Below, piece after piece: positions 11,001-23,820 of a stretch of 64,000 nt of DNA (within the stretch, counting starts at the first letter, position 1; every line of letters begins with the position of its first letter). Source of the stretch: Dipteris shenzhenensis (Eukaryota; Polypodiophyta; Polypodiopsida; Gleicheniales); assembly GCA_047967505.1 (NCBI GenBank), contig CM106539.1; one strand, 5' to 3'. The position numbers and the translations under genes are program-made. The notes under the pieces were generated by a model that worked only from the letters and a program-made list of their open reading frames with translations, did no database searches and was not told the origin of the DNA.

Positions 11001-11600
11001 AAAACAAAGCTTGGTAGTAGCACCTGGAAGAGCACCTATTGGGGAACATCTTAGGGCCTTAGCACATGGGAAGAAATAGGATGGGAATGGGAAAAGGTGG
11101 TCCCACTCATATTCCTATCCTATTCCCATCCCACTATGTGCTAACAAAAAAAGAACTAGGGATGGTGGGTTTAGGTGAAAGAAGACACATGGCATCATTT
11201 CATGCGTTTAGGAAGTGGGGACCACGTGGGGACAAGGACACATGCCATCCTTCCATGTTTTTGAGTCCCTAAAAAAGGGGAACCCATTCTGGTTGCCAGG
11301 GTCTAGAGGCCATTGTCCAGGATGGGAGAAAAAGTGGCTAATCCCATTCTAAATCCATCCTAGACCACTTGGTCTAGTATGGGAGTAATGATGACAAAAA
11401 TATTCCCATCTTAAACCCATGCTAGCCCCATCCATGTGATAAGGCCCTTAGTAATAAGAGCCTGGTCACGCGAGGGCTAGGGTTTGGAAACTCTTTCACT
11501 TTGGTGAAAAACAAAGCTTGGTAAAGAGCATCTATTGGGTAACATCTAAGAGCCTAGTCATGCGAGGGCTGGGGTTTGGAAACTTTCACTTTGGTGTGAC
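11001..11600. repeat. Direct repeat flanking and following the MITE
   Basis: The segment ACAAAGCTTGGTA, then AGAGCACCTATTGGGGAACATC (about 11004-11051), recurs with small changes at about 11504-11552. The sequence after the MITE (AGAGCCTGGTCACGCGAGGG and onward, 11458 on) likewise recurs from about 11560. The second copy has no MITE. Confidence 0.75.
11054..11447. mobile_element. PIF/Harbinger-like MITE
   Basis: The left end GGGCCTTAGCACATGG and the right end CCATGTGATAAGGCCC are inverted repeats with one mismatch. TTA flanks both sides (11051-11053 and 11448-11450). A 3-bp TTA/TWA duplication and GGGCC termini are known features of Tourist/PIF-Harbinger MITEs. The ~394-bp interior has no ORF, so it is nonautonomous. 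A related copy of the flanking sequence without the element lies at about 11504-11600. Confidence 0.75.
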
Positions 11601-14600
11601 CAGTCATACGCCTACTAAGGGTCTATGGGTAGGCTGAAATTTTGCTGATCAGGGCCGATGGTCCTTAATCCTTTGTTCTAGTCGAGTTGACCATCTTATA
11701 GTGTAGATTAGTGTTTAATTTTGTGCTAGTTGTTAATGGGCATTAAGGGTTGCCTTTCTCTCAACTACACTTCCTCCTTTCATTAACGCAAGGCGTGCGT
11801 GGTTTTTCCACCTTGGTTTTTTTCATGTAACAATGACACGGTGGTTTCTAGGCCGGACCCCCTCCTCTCAAGCGGCAATCAATTGTCGTCATTATTACGG
11901 GTGACTACCTACAGACACAGCAATCCCTAGTCTGCATAGTGTCCTCTGCGACCATGAGAACTTCGTTCCACTGGTCAGTAATTTGCCAGCTACATGTACT
12001 CATTTATGGCAACCAGGTTGCCCAAAGAAAAGCAGAGGTTTGCAACTAGCCTGCTCGCTTTTGAACATGCTCTAAAGGGGTGAGAGAATTGGCAGGGCAG
12101 CCCTCTCGAGGCTTTTCGCTTGGAGGGTAAAGGGTGGTTTAAGGCCACTCTTTGGATTCCTATGTAACAATGCGGAGTTCCCCCCCCCCCCACACACACA
12201 CACTACATGCTCTAGAAGATTGCCACTCTGGCTCCCTTTCTCGCACCCCTCACTAAGCTACCCTATAGAAAATCTCTAGCTTTCACTGTGCACCTTCACA
12301 CCTTCCTTGTGCAGGACAACTCTAATATACACCCGACCTCAAAGAGGAGCCTTGGGGAGTAAGATGAAGGAGCACCTTTGCTTATTAATCATGGGCTCAA
12401 GGAAGGACCTCTAAAGATAGGAAAACACCCCCTCAAACATCATTCTCTTCTTGCTACATTCTTATGGTTGCTTGTTTGTGTTTTGTGATGGATGGAATCA
12501 TTGTGGTGTTTTGTGATGAATGGAAACATTGTGAATAGGTGCATAACAAAGATGGTAAGTACATGGTATCTACTAATATGTACACGGCTATGGCATGGGA
12601 AGATGCTTGCATGGCAAGGGGGGGGGGAGTTGGGGATCCTTAATTGATCATTTTATGCTCAAAGTTTTACACGACGAGGATCTCTGTCAAGCCGATTACG
12701 TGGTACAACTAGTTTTCCATAGGGGGGCCTCCAATACCATGCCCTTGGCCTTGTTGCATTCATCAATGCTCCAATCTTGTTTGCCAAAAAGATCTCTACT
12801 CTCCAGTGCTAACATGAAGAGGTGAAAGAGGGCATTAGCAATGTCTTTCCTCCCCACAATGCTATGCGCATCTTTGCCTCCAATCATACCTATTTCTACT
12901 TGCAAAGCATTGGTATCTGTGACCTTTACTTGTCCTCTTCTCATTCTTCATCACACCTACCAATTTTTGCAAGAACACCACCCTTCACTCCTCCCAAGGA
13001 TACTATTCATGTCCTTAGGCAAGCACAGAAGTAGCTATGGCCTACATTAGCAACACAAGAATGCATGCAATAAGCACAACACAAATAGAAACAAAGCAGC
13101 ATAGGAGTACATGATAGCAACAACCTACAATGACACCACATACAACAAGCACAACAAAGAAATAGCAGCACACAAGCTAGAAACAAGCCAAAGCATTAGG
13201 CATGACTGATGCAACTGACAAGTGCGGCAAGCAAGCACAAACAAGCAAACTCAAGCAGGACTATAGCACAATACCCTACAATAGCTGCGACTTTAACAAT
13301 GCAACATCAACGCAGCAACAAAAGCAAACACAGTCAACACCATCGAGGTTTCTACTCTTCATCCTCCTCGAGCTCTTCTGCAATTTCTTCAACCTCGGCT
13401 CTCCTCCATAGCCACAAATCTCTTCATAGCAAGTTTCCTCCACACTGACCATGTGGTTCATAAGCCATGTGATAGATCACACTTCATATAGAGGCCATGT
13501 GGCTGATTATGCCGCATGGCAAGGTAATCCAATCATCTACCATGTCATCAATTCTATACAAATGCCACGTCTCATTTGATAGGCCATGTCAGGTAGTCTG
13601 GCAATAGTGGCATGTCACTCATCTGATAGGCCATGTCATAGTTTGGCAATAGTTGCCATATCATCACAATGCCACATCAGCAGCAGTAATAGTCACCTTA
13701 AGTACCACCTTGGCATCTACCTGGTACACATAGTGCCACCTCATCCTATGCTATATCTAAGCACACTATGCTACACAAGCACACTTTTTTTTATAGCATA
13801 GGCACACACAGTGCCACGCGCCAGTTCAATCTAGTGCAAATGATGTTGTCATAATGAAAATTGTGGAAGGATCATGCATTCATGAATGTTTTGCATAGTC
13901 CATACTTGATGCAATTTTGTGATGCTTTTACATCATATCACATTTGGAAGCTCACATGATTCTAGGACATCTCATGCATTCTCTTTTGTAAATAGAGCTG
14001 TAGATCTTTTTATAGTCAACTCCTTGATTATGGCAAGCTCAGTTACATCTAATGCCAATAAATGTTCAAATACTCCAATTGCAAATTATCTTCAACTCAC
14101 ATTATTTGAGAATTCTGCATGTTCAAGTCATTCAACCTATTAGTCCTTCCTCATAGAATATGCAACAACATTCTACTATGATTCTTCTTTCAATCAGAGT
14201 AGATTTTCTTATCTGTGAGTGCCATATTTGCTTCTCCAATCCCTTATCTTATGTAGCCTTAGGATCCCTCTGTCGACACTGTTATGTAGTTTTCTATTGT
14301 GCCCCATTATTTGAGAGATCTTATACTATTTTCACATATCTTATATTGTGCTATGACATATCATATTTTATAGATCTTATACTGCTTCCATATATCTTAT
14401 GCTACTTTTGCATATCTTATGTAGTGCTACCACTTATCTTGTTTTGGTGACAATCTTGTTTATCACAACGTGTTGGAGTATTTCTCTCAACTGCCCGAAT
14501 GAGCTTCACATCCAACATTTTCTGCACATTAGCCTCACAATCCAGAGTAAATTGTGAATTGTTCAGCTCAACCATCTGCAGCATGTAATCATTAACTAAT

Positions 14601-14848
14601 CAAATAGTCATTGAACTAAGAGGATTTATTTTTTTAATGCATATTCCCCTCTTCCCTTTTTGAGTTTTATTTTGAAAGGCACTTTAACAATCTTGGTTGC
14701 TATCATTTGCACAAAAATATCCAAAAAAATATCGTACAAGCATCCTCTATTTATCTAGTGCAATTTGAGAGAGGGTGTTGAGAATGGTACAGATCTGGTA
14801 TAAATGCTATTGGGATAAATGTGATCAAGGGCTTGCTCTAAGGTGCAT

Positions 14849-15120
14849 GTGTGCATCTAGGGGAGTCACATGTGTGTGTGTGTGTAGTAGAAGCACACCT
14901 AGTGCTATGAGGTGTCTAGACCATGACATAAGTGATGATGTAATGCAAAGGCCCCCACATGGGGAAGTGCCTTTGATTTGGGAGTGTGCATATAGGGGAG
15001 TCACGTGTGTGTCTGTGTGTGTAGTAAAAGCACACCTAGGGCTATGAGGTGTCTAGACCATGACATAAGTGATGATGTAATGCAAAGGCCCCCACATGGG
15101 GAGGTGCCTTTGATGTGGGA
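14849..15120. repeat. Tandem duplication, 135-bp unit, two copies
   Basis: Copy 1 (14849-14983) and copy 2 (14984-15120) share the same order: GTGTGCATxTAGGGGAGTCA, a GT run, AAGCACACCTAG, GGTGTCTAGACCATGACAT and a CCCCCACATGGGG palindrome. A few substitutions distinguish them. Confidence 0.9.
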
Positions 15121-15189
15121 GTTCCTATGATGTAGGGGCTGATTGCCACTGATGTATGGGAGGTGCCTATGAGCTAGGACACCTTCCTC

Positions 15190-15206
15190 TCCACTCTATA
15201 TAAGGG
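15190..15206 (+). promoter_or_regulatory. TATA-box-like element
   Basis: CTCTATATAAGGGAGG lies about 70 bp downstream of the 135-bp tandem repeat. Its context, a compact TATA followed by pyrimidine-rich DNA, is typical of a plant or LTR promoter, but no gene is recognisable immediately downstream. Confidence 0.4.
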
Positions 15207-15910
15207 AGGTTCTCCCTTCATTTCAATAGACATGCTTTTGGCTTCACTTGTGCTCTTCCTTTGTGTCATCATGAACCTCTTCTATCCCACCCATTTCTTC
15301 AAATGCCACCGTGGAGATAGGACATAGGACAAACAACCTAACCCTAACCGTAACCCTAAGGGATAAACATGTATATGTTTCTATTTCTTTGGAATATAGC
15401 TTATGGGCTGCTAAACTTTTTGGAGCATTCTAGCTAGCTCGCTCCTTTTCAAAAGACAAGGGAAGCCTTATTTCCTTTCCTCTGTCTCCCCTCTTGAGGC
15501 CTCTATTGCTAGATCCATTGGTGAACCCTCCCAAGGAGTGTGCGATGAGTACTCTCTAGGTTTGTTCTTTTTTTTGCATCCTTTCCCCCCCCCAATTTAT
15601 ACTGCCTTGGTTTACCACCTAAATTACATTATTCATGAGTGTTAACTAGCAACTTTATTCCCTCTTTAGTTGCACTCCCTAAAAGCCCCACTGCCACACA
15701 CCACACTAATAGCACATGCCAAAGCAACTTATGCGATTGACTACACACATCAAGCATCGTGTCTATCACTGCCTAGCCAACCAGCTTGCTATTGCCACCA
15801 TTGATGGTTGAGAATTGGCCTTGATCGCTAGATCCCAGTCAAAAATGAACAAAACCAGCTCCCAACCTATCAGTCAATCATCAATTTCTTGATTTTCTCC
15901 TGAGAATCGG

Positions 15911-15960
15911 CTCTTAGATCTAATTCCTACTCCTCCTTAGATCTAATTCCTACTCCTCCT
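15911..15960. repeat. 24-bp tandem duplication
   Basis: CTTAGATCTAATTCCTACTC followed by CTCC occurs twice in succession. Confidence 0.85.
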
Positions 15961-16770
15961 TCATCAGAGTAGTAGGAAGCCATTGCCGTTTCCCCCCTTT
16001 GTGCCTTGACTCCCTATCTCCCCTCGTGTTTTTCCCTTCCCTCGTGTTTTGGGCTGCCCCTCTGACCTTATTTCATTGTCCTAGCTTTTGCTTGTCTCCG
16101 CACAATTCTATGCTTCCCACCCTATTCTTGCATATTCCTTCAATGATACCTCCTTGGTTGACCTCGTTGCTTTTTAGGTCTTCTCTAGTTTGACATTCAT
16201 CCTTATGCTTGCTTGGCTTTTCCCTGCCTCTACTAGACTTGGACATTCCTTGTTTGTCTAACCTTGTTCTACTCTATGTGTTCTTGTGTATCTCTCCTTG
16301 GGTGGTCTTATGGTTGTTCCTTGCTTGCATTCTCCCATTGTGTAGTCTGGCAGTGACTCAAGTGTCGTGGGGATGTTGAAGGAATTCCAAATGAGTCTTC
16401 TACTCCTTGTGGGAGCAATGCAAGCACACATGGTCTAAGAGTGCCATGCCAATGGCTTCCAAAGTTGTAGCAATGTGAATCCTCAAGAGAAGAAGGCGAG
16501 AGAAGAGGGGGAGCAGGGAGAGGGAGTGGGAGAAAAAGAGGGAAGGGAGTGGGAAGCATGAAGTAAGAGAGGTAAGGGGGGGGGGGTTAAGAGGAATCCA
16601 CAAAGGCAAGAGCAAGAAGAACATTAACAATACTCTTGGAAAAGAGAGATAGTTATCATGCCTCAGCGAGGCATTGTTTTTTAATAGTGGGGTTGGGGTA
16701 TTCACCTTGACCCTTAGGGGTTGGGTTTTTCTTGTAGCTTGGCACCTTCCTCATATTGTCCCTACCCTTA

Positions 16771-16904
16771 AGCAGTGGGTTGGTTGGATTTTGAATTGAT
16801 GGGGTGTGCCCTAAAGATGATGAAGTGGATACGAAAGAGCAGTGGGTTGGTTGGATTTTGAATTGATGGGGTGTGCCCTAAAGATGATGAAGTGGATACG
16901 AAAG
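16771..16904. repeat. 67-bp tandem duplication
   Basis: The unit starting AGCAGTGGGTTGG and ending GTGGATACGAAAG occurs twice head to tail (16771-16837 and 16838-16904) and is virtually identical, so the duplication is recent. Confidence 0.92.
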
Positions 16905-17178
16905 CTTTGTCCTGATCCGCTTTGAATAATAACTTTGTATGATCCTCTTCCTACTTTAACTTTGTATGATTCTCTTCCTACTTTAAATGGACTTATACAG
17001 TTCGTATCCTTTGATGGTCTGTTGGCTAGAAGATAACCTTCAGGTAGTGACACTAAGATGTCTCATGGTTTCCTGATCGAGCACAATGGGCATAGTAGAG
17101 TTATGGCCTAGCCCTAAGGCAGGTCTCTCATTAGTCAAATGGTTTCCCATCAAGATGCCACACCACATATTGTATAAT

Positions 17179-18740
17179 CTAGGAAATAAGTAACAATTTC
17201 TGGCTCAATCGATTCAAAAAGTCAATGGCCAACTCCTCCTTATTTACACCCTTAGTGGGCAAAGTTGTCTCCTTGGCTTTATCCACACTAACAATTTCAC
17301 TAGTGTGGTACACATTGGATGAAGCCACTTGTGTCTTTCTTGCTTGGGCCTTCTCTTTCATGTTATTTCTCAAGCATATCGCCATCTTGCTACATAGCTC
17401 AAAGAATGTGGGGTTCATTGTAAAGAGATGGTCGTGCAGTTTGGAGTCCCACAACCCTATAAGGAAGTGTGACAGTAGTTGCATGTCACTCATCCTTTCA
17501 TGGGGCTCACACCGTGAATTTAGCTGCTTTGATAAGGGCAATATAGTCGTGAAGGGACTCATCTCCTTGTGTTTAGCTTCATATAGTTTCTTGATAGGGA
17601 TCCATTTGGGACTGCTTGGGGCAAAAACCCCACTATGAATGTCTTTCTAAGCATATCCCAATTGATTTTCTCTTCAAGGTTTAGTGCCCTATACCATTGG
17701 CATGCCTTACCATCAAGGCTTAGTCTAAATGCATTGACCTTATCCAAGTCACCTATGTCCCCAAAGGTCTCACAAATTTGCTTGAGCTTCTCCACATGGA
17801 ACACTAGATCTCCTTCACCTAGGAATTTAGTAATAAGTTTAGAGACTGTGATTGGTTTACTCCTTGAGGAGTTGGTATCCCTTCAAGTGAAGGTTGGTGG
17901 CACTGCCCCCCTTCCTAGTGCTTGCACTAGAATCCTCATGGTTTCATCAATGAGCACCATTTGCGATGCAAGAGGCTTTATTGGAGGGGGTCACGGTGCC
18001 ATAGTTAGGAAGCACTAGAGGTGGATTATAAAAAATCATTGGCTGTACAAACATGGGATTGATGGTTCCTAGTCCACTTGACTCTAGGATTGGCATTTGT
18101 GGTGGTGGGCTTAGCCTTACTAGCCTTACTATTCATGGCCTAGGGATAGGCACACTCAAGTTGGGCATCGGTCTATAGGGTACAACCGTAGGGTAGGAAG
18201 TGTCTTTTGGGCCACCTACCCAAGTTGGGTACAGAGGGGGGGGAGGAGCCATTGTTTGTGGTAGTTTGTTCACCCAAAGTTTGTTTGCTCATTCCTTTGT
18301 GCCGTAGGACTTGATGTCTGAAAGCTAGGTATCTTTGGCGTAAAGGTTCCACTGGAGGATGGCTCTCCTCATAGTAGACATGCGATCATGTAGGATTCAC
18401 CGATGCGGTGGGAATAGGAATACTGTGCATGCTTCTTGGTACATATGATGTTGGAGGGCCCTGTGGCTCCTTAAGAACTCTATCTTGCCTTGCAAATGGG
18501 TTTACCATATCAAGGTCAGACTGACCAAACCTCCCCATAATATTGGAGATTGATTCCCTGAGTGGTGTGGGGGAATGGGGTCTGATTGAATTAGAGTTAG
18601 GAGCCATCAAGGCATTGGGATTTAGGTCTTCACCTATTTCTCCATCAATTCTCATTGAGTCCTTTGAGCTGAGATGTCAGCTTGTGAGGGACCATGCACA
18701 AAGTATGATCTTAGAGTTGGCTCAGGACAAAGTGGATACT
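17179..18740 (-). pseudogene. Ty3/gypsy gag remnant
   Basis: On the minus strand, 17804-17559 reads as the core of a retrotransposon gag domain (AFRLSLDGKACQWYRAL, then WDMLRKTFIVGFLP). After a frame change near 17560 the domain continues through 17562-17179 (LLSHFLIGLWDSKLHDHL, then CSKMA). Upstream, 18655-18386 and adjacent sequence encode a proline- and serine-rich N-terminal part consistent with gag, though less certain. No protease, RT or LTR for this element is recognised nearby. Confidence 0.65.
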
Positions 18741-18744
18741 TGAT

Positions 18745-19298
18745 TAGATATAATGTTGTTGGAAGCACTGTCCTTTAGTTCATCTCCTAGGAATCTCCCA
18801 GACCTCAAATGCATGTAGGTGGGTCAAGGTGAGTGGTCCCTTAGTTGGACAACCTTGGTTAGGTTAATAGATCCCTCTGCCAGTCAATTGGCTAACCCAA
18901 TGTGCGCTAGGTTATTAACTCAATGTGCACTAGGTTATTAACCTAACATGCACTGCGTTGCAATGCAACATGTGTTGGGTGAGAACTTTGCAAATGGCAC
19001 CTTTAATAACCATTGTGACTCCGTTGACCCATGCAATTAATAGATACTTATGTTGTTGCATTTAGTTGTTCATCTAGTTGGATTTCTTTGTGGCCTAGAT
19101 GTGTGTTTTGGGTTCTAGTGCCCATGGGCTTTCTCTTTAGTCTGCTTGTGTTGTGCTTGCATTTTCCCTTGCTTTGTTCCTCCCTCAGTGTCACTCTTCC
19201 TCTTGGCTCATCTCGTGTTCCTTTCCCCCTAGTTGTCGCCCTTGCTCTAACCTAGTGAACCATAAGGTCATTTGGGAGTCTATTCCATGGAAGCATGG
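18745..19298. other. No gene seen
   Basis: There is no coding support. A short motif around GTTATTAACxxAATGTGCACT is locally repeated near 18910-18960. This is the left flank of the 14.3-kb transposon. Confidence 0.5.
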
Positions 19299-19329
19299 AA
19301 ACACCATATTAGAGAATTTGGGAAAATCC
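19299..19329 (+). repeat. Left terminal inverted repeat
   Basis: Its core is ATATTAGAGAATTTGGGAAA. It pairs with 33547-33577 in reverse complement at 30 of 31 positions. Confidence 0.9.
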
Positions 19330-19666
19330 TAATAATTTGGGAACTTTTGAGGGGTTGTAATTATGTAACATTCAATGTTTTTCATTGATTTTTCCCATAG
19401 ATTTGGGAGTCCATCCAAATCTTGCAAATGTGCATGGTTTGCATCAACATAAATAAAATGTCAAATGTTGAGGTTTTGACCAATGCATGGTATTTTTTGA
19501 GGGGTTACAATTACAATGCATTGAGTGCACTCCATTGACTTTCTCCCTGGATTTGGCCGTGTATATGAAATTCACAATTTGGGGTGTGCCTGTTCTGCAT
19601 TAGCCGAGAAAAAAACATCATATGTTTGAGTTTAACAAAGCATTGTTTGCCTCTTCTCAAAAAAAG

Positions 19667-19687
19667 GTGGTGTTCAAAAACACCATT
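19667..19687 (+). repeat. Subterminal inverted repeat, left copy
   Basis: It contains TGGTGTTCAAAAACACCA, itself a hairpin. The same sequence occurs inverted at 32972-32992. Transposases of CACTA-like elements commonly bind subterminal repeats. Confidence 0.75.
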
Positions 19688-19978
19688 TTAGTTTAGTTGA
19701 AGAAAAAGTAAGAATGCAACACTAGTCCTTGATATTTTGTCGAGTGTGCAAAACTTGCAACCACAAAGCAATGGTCTGCAAAAAAAAAGATAAAGAAAAA
19801 AGATCAATGTCATACCTTCCAAATATTTGTCAGTATTCAAATAAATTATTGTTGTGCAAGGAAAAAAAAGTCATGCTTTTCAAGTACCTTCACTCCATTG
19901 TGGAGTCAGCATCAGAGTCGGAATCTGTTCTATGAGCCAAATTGGATAAAGCTCACTTGCGTGCAATGGTTGGTATCT

Positions 19979-22900
19979 TCACCTTGATGGGGAGGTTCTG
20001 CTCTTCGAGGAAACCTTCTTTGAGAGGTTACATTTTGGAACCCATGACCATACAATAGCATCAACAGATTCCCAACGTGGAGGATCACCTTTATTGCACA
20101 TCCAAATCTTGTTCCAACAATCTGCATACACCTCCTCAATTTCTGCATTGTGTCTTTTGCATATAGGTGTCCAATATTGTATGAAAACCTTCTTGAAATT
20201 TTTAGATTTATTATCCTTTTGTACATCAGTTTGAGCAATGCCTAGCCAAATTGGGTAAATTTTTTCTGCTGGTCGGACCAAAAGAAAGTGTCCTTTTTGT
20301 ACATCAACCATTGGATCAAATGATTGTTTTGGCTTTTTCCTTTGAGGTCCACAGTAATGATCATTCAACTCTTCAATTCCTTGAAACTCATCGTTTTCAT
20401 TATCAAATACTTGCACACAATCAATATGTTGCGTCTTTGGCCAAAATCTCTCGTACATGCCCTCTACACTATTGTTTGGTTTATCAAGCTCATCAATCAT
20501 GTTCTTCCAATACTTCACTACTGGCTTGTAAAACTTTGTGAAAGATGCATCTGGACCTTGCAGGTGTGCCCATTTTTCCCAAAAGCGTGCATACTCCTTG
20601 ATACCAACTATCACATCTAAGTGATCCTTCACATACTTGAACATGGTTACATAAGGCGGCTCTCCACTTGGTAGCATTGGATGACCATTCGGATGTCTCT
20701 TCCATAACTCAATGCCACCTTCACTTGGTTGCCAATCTAATGATCATGGATGCACTTTATATTGCATGATAGGAACTTCATTTCGCATAAAGAACCGAAA
20801 TTGGAGAGGCTTTGAGTGTCCCACTAAAGAATCTTTCCCATCGCATAGGCATCCATCAACATAGCTCTTGAAATCAGGGACTTCCGTTACCAAAAATGGT
20901 GTTGGAGAAGACTCCTCACATTGTCTAAAAGTATCCATGAGATGTGCAAATGTCAATGTTTGGCTAGTTCTTAACTTCTCTGAAAACCTGCTAAACATTG
21001 CATCAATATCCTCATGTGTATGCCCAACCATCAAGAATCCCAATTGAATTGACTTGAAAATCCCTCGAGCAACAAGTAATGATAGGTATGCAAACAAGTA
21101 CCTATTCTTGTTTTCAAAACCACAATTATCCAACTACAACAATAGGTGTTCGGGCAGTTTCTTATAAGGATTTTCTTGATGGGAACTTCCAAGTCCAAGG
21201 TCTTTGAATGTTCCACCCACTGCTCCAAGATGAAGTTGTTGCTTACCATTAGAAACATAGTGAGAATCCAATGCTTCTCTTGAGATTAGTGCGTTTAGCA
21301 GAGCATTGTCAGACCTTGGCATCCCATCATGTACCAAATCTCCAAGTGCATGGTTATCAAATCTTTCAAGATTTCTCAAACACAAAGCCAATGAACCAAT
21401 TGTGAAGTTAGGATCCGATGGCCACAAGGATAAAGAAAAGTGACCATAATGTCCTTGACCATGTCCATGTGTTATCATGCCAGTCAAAGCCACTAGGAGC
21501 TGAAAGGACTTGTCTGTGTCCTTTGAACGATTGCGTAATCTAGGGATGGCTGTCTTCTTTTGGTCCATCTTATCATGGATAATGCACAAGTATGTCTGAG
21601 GATACATTTCAGAAAATCTGCGCCAAGTGTAGTACACATTTCTACAACTTTTTTGTTGTAACATGTGTTTTCTTCTATCTTCCATCAACTTATTACGTTC
21701 ATTTTGGCATTTTGTCACTACAAGCTGAGCCTTGATTGCACTACATAAACCACACTTAGAGAATTCACTTGTTTTTGACAAAGTTACATGCTTGAATTCA
21801 GAGTTCCATATGCGGTTGAATGTGGAAGTTGACATCTCCTTACAACCCAAACTATGCTTTAATTGCATGTTAACTTCATAGAGAATATCAACCTGCTTGT
21901 ATACATCCGGTATCACCAATTGTGTTTCCCTTGATCCATCCTGAAGTGTTCTACTTTTGTGTGGCATATGCTCAGAATTGTTATCCACAAAATCTTGGAT
22001 TATGGCTCTACCCAGTTCTATGTGGTCCCGACCTCTCCGCACGATTCCTTTATTACCATGTATGCACCTTCGTATACCAATTTCAAATTGCTCCCTGTAT
22101 CGATAAAATGTTGTTTTTGGAATACCATGCATTTCATACCATGCTCTACAACAAACTTGAATACCATTCAATGAAAAGACATATTTGAACTGCCCATTGT
22201 CATCTTTTTGACAAGCAACCCCAAGAGTGTCATATACATAATTGGTGCGAGCCTCCAAACTTTGGCCCCAATACTCTATGCGTGACTGCATCCCTTGTGA
22301 GTCTAGATGATGCTAATGGCATGCCATGTTTTTTAGCTTTTCTCTTTATCATGCAGTAACGCCTCTTTTTTGTGGATTTTTCCATTGGGTCCTCATCTTC
22401 CATGTGCTTTTTCCCAAAACCACTTGAAGAATTCATGGTGTCGTCGATTCTTAATGAAGTTCCATCTAAAAAGGTTATTTGTGCAATGGGCCATTTTATT
22501 AAGTGGATGGTATCGATGCCTGATACATCACTATGATACTTTTCAATTCCCACACCTAGATTACCTTCACCAAGCATCTCAAAATTTATAGGTTCAAATG
22601 GGTAGACATACAAAACAACACCCTCTGCAATGCTCTTGGTTTTCTGCTCATCCCATATTAAGACTTTCTTGTCCTTCCATGATTCTCGAATGGAAAACTC
22701 ATCATATTCACATAGAGGTTCAACGTCAATGGTATCTGATGTTATATCATTCATTGGTACAATAGTTCCATTGACATTGTCCACACAACTCATTGATCGT
22801 GCTTTCCAACGAACAACACTACCCAAAGCCTCATAGACTAAGAATGCATCCATTGTAGGAAATGGAAGAAGTGCACTTTCATCCATACAAATATCGATCG

Positions 22901-23018
22901 CCACCGATACATTGTTTTCTCCCAAGGGCACACCTTGGCACATGTCATCATGTGATGTAGAGAATATTGTCCCAATGGCAACAATCTTTCCACTGACAAG
23001 CAAGTTCAATATTGATAT
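19979..23018 (-). pseudogene. DDE-type transposase (DUF7869-like) with DUF8039-like N-terminal domain
   Basis: The first part (23018-22230) contains VSGKIVAIGTIF, CQGVPLG, LLPFP and EALGSVVRWK, the spacing of the DUF8039 domain seen in plant En/Spm-type proteins. It ends in a basic stretch. After a frame change near 22285 the second part (22291-19979) has a helix-turn-helix-like segment (GIPKTTFYRYREQF), a CxxC pair (FSKCGLC), IIHDKMDQ (first acidic residue), LDNCGFENKNRY (second) and VGHTHEDIDAMFSR (third acidic cluster). This is an RNase H-fold DDE arrangement, as in DUF7869 proteins. In-frame TAG (21134-21136) and TGA (20744-20746) stops interrupt it. A possible splice acceptor precedes 23018, which would place the left palindrome array in an intron. 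It would cut and join element ends; this copy is not translatable as one protein. Confidence 0.72.
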
Positions 23019-23054
23019 CTGATGGTGTGACTTAGGATGAAAATGCTTTACAAG

Positions 23055-23820
23055 ATTTCATTGCAAGACCAAATCTTCCTAATCCTTGGTGCTTTGAATT
23101 TTAGGCAGCAAAATTTGGCTACATGGCCAAATCTTCACAAACCATGGTGCTTTGAAAGGGAGATAGCAAGATTTGTCCACACAAACAAATCTCCGGAGAT
23201 GCTGGTGCTTTCAAGAAGCCATCAAGATTTATCCACACATCCAAATCTACTTAGACCTTGGTGCTTTGAAAGAAGCCGACAAGATTTGGCCACATGGTCA
23301 AATCTCCCCAGACCCTGGTGCTTTGAAAGGAGCCAACAAGATTTGGCCACATGGCCAAATCTCCTAAGACAGTAGTGCTTTGAAAGAAGCAATAGGATTT
23401 GGCCACACGGCCAAATCTGCTCAGACCTTGGTGCTTTCAAAGAAGCTAGCAAGATTTGGACGCACGGCCAAATCCTTCGAGACCTTGGTTTCAAAGCACT
23501 GAGAAGATTTGTTTGTGGCGTTCTTTGAAACTTGCGGAGATTTGGTCGTGTGGCCAAATCTTGTAGGCTTCTTTCAAAGCACTAGGGTATGGAGAGTTTT
23601 GGCCGTGCAACCTCCTCTTGCATGCTTCTTTCAAATCACCAGGTTCTGGGAGATTTGGCCATGTGGCCAAATATTTCAAAGCATTAGGGTTTGGGAAGAT
23701 TTTGCCGTGCTGCCAAATGTTGCTAGCTTCTTTGAAATCACTAGGAAGATTTGGCCACATGGCCAAATCTTTTTTCAAATCACTAGGAAGATTTGGCCAC
23801 ATGGATAAATCTTCAAACGT
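23055..23820. repeat. Left array of GGCC-centred palindromes
   Basis: About a dozen units of roughly 55-60 bp each contain a near-palindrome, AGATTTGGCC, a 4-base loop, GGCCAAATCT, separated by a linker around CCTTGGTGCTTTGAAAGAAG. Near 23500 the linker orientation flips, so units 23055-23490 and 23510-23820 face each other. ORFs reading through the array are artefacts. Confidence 0.9.

Larger units (their letters stand above)
10440..17170. other. Gene-free region with repeats
   Basis: No convincing coding region is visible over about 6.7 kb. The DNA holds CT and GT microsatellites, homopolymer C and G runs (near 12181 and 12619), a MITE and several short tandem duplications listed separately. 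A roughly 40-codon open stretch on the minus strand near 14465-14590 is too short to name. Many pyrimidine-rich stretches (10640-10960, 15960-16200) create spurious ORFs. Confidence 0.5.

Noticed and set aside
12696-12944. 82-codon minus-strand ORF
   Set aside because: No recognisable domain and no supporting context; kept as unassigned DNA.
15337-15361. Telomere-like CTAACCCTAACCGTAACCCT
   Set aside because: Only three imperfect units; too short for an interstitial telomere tract and not the usual plant CCCTAAA spacing.
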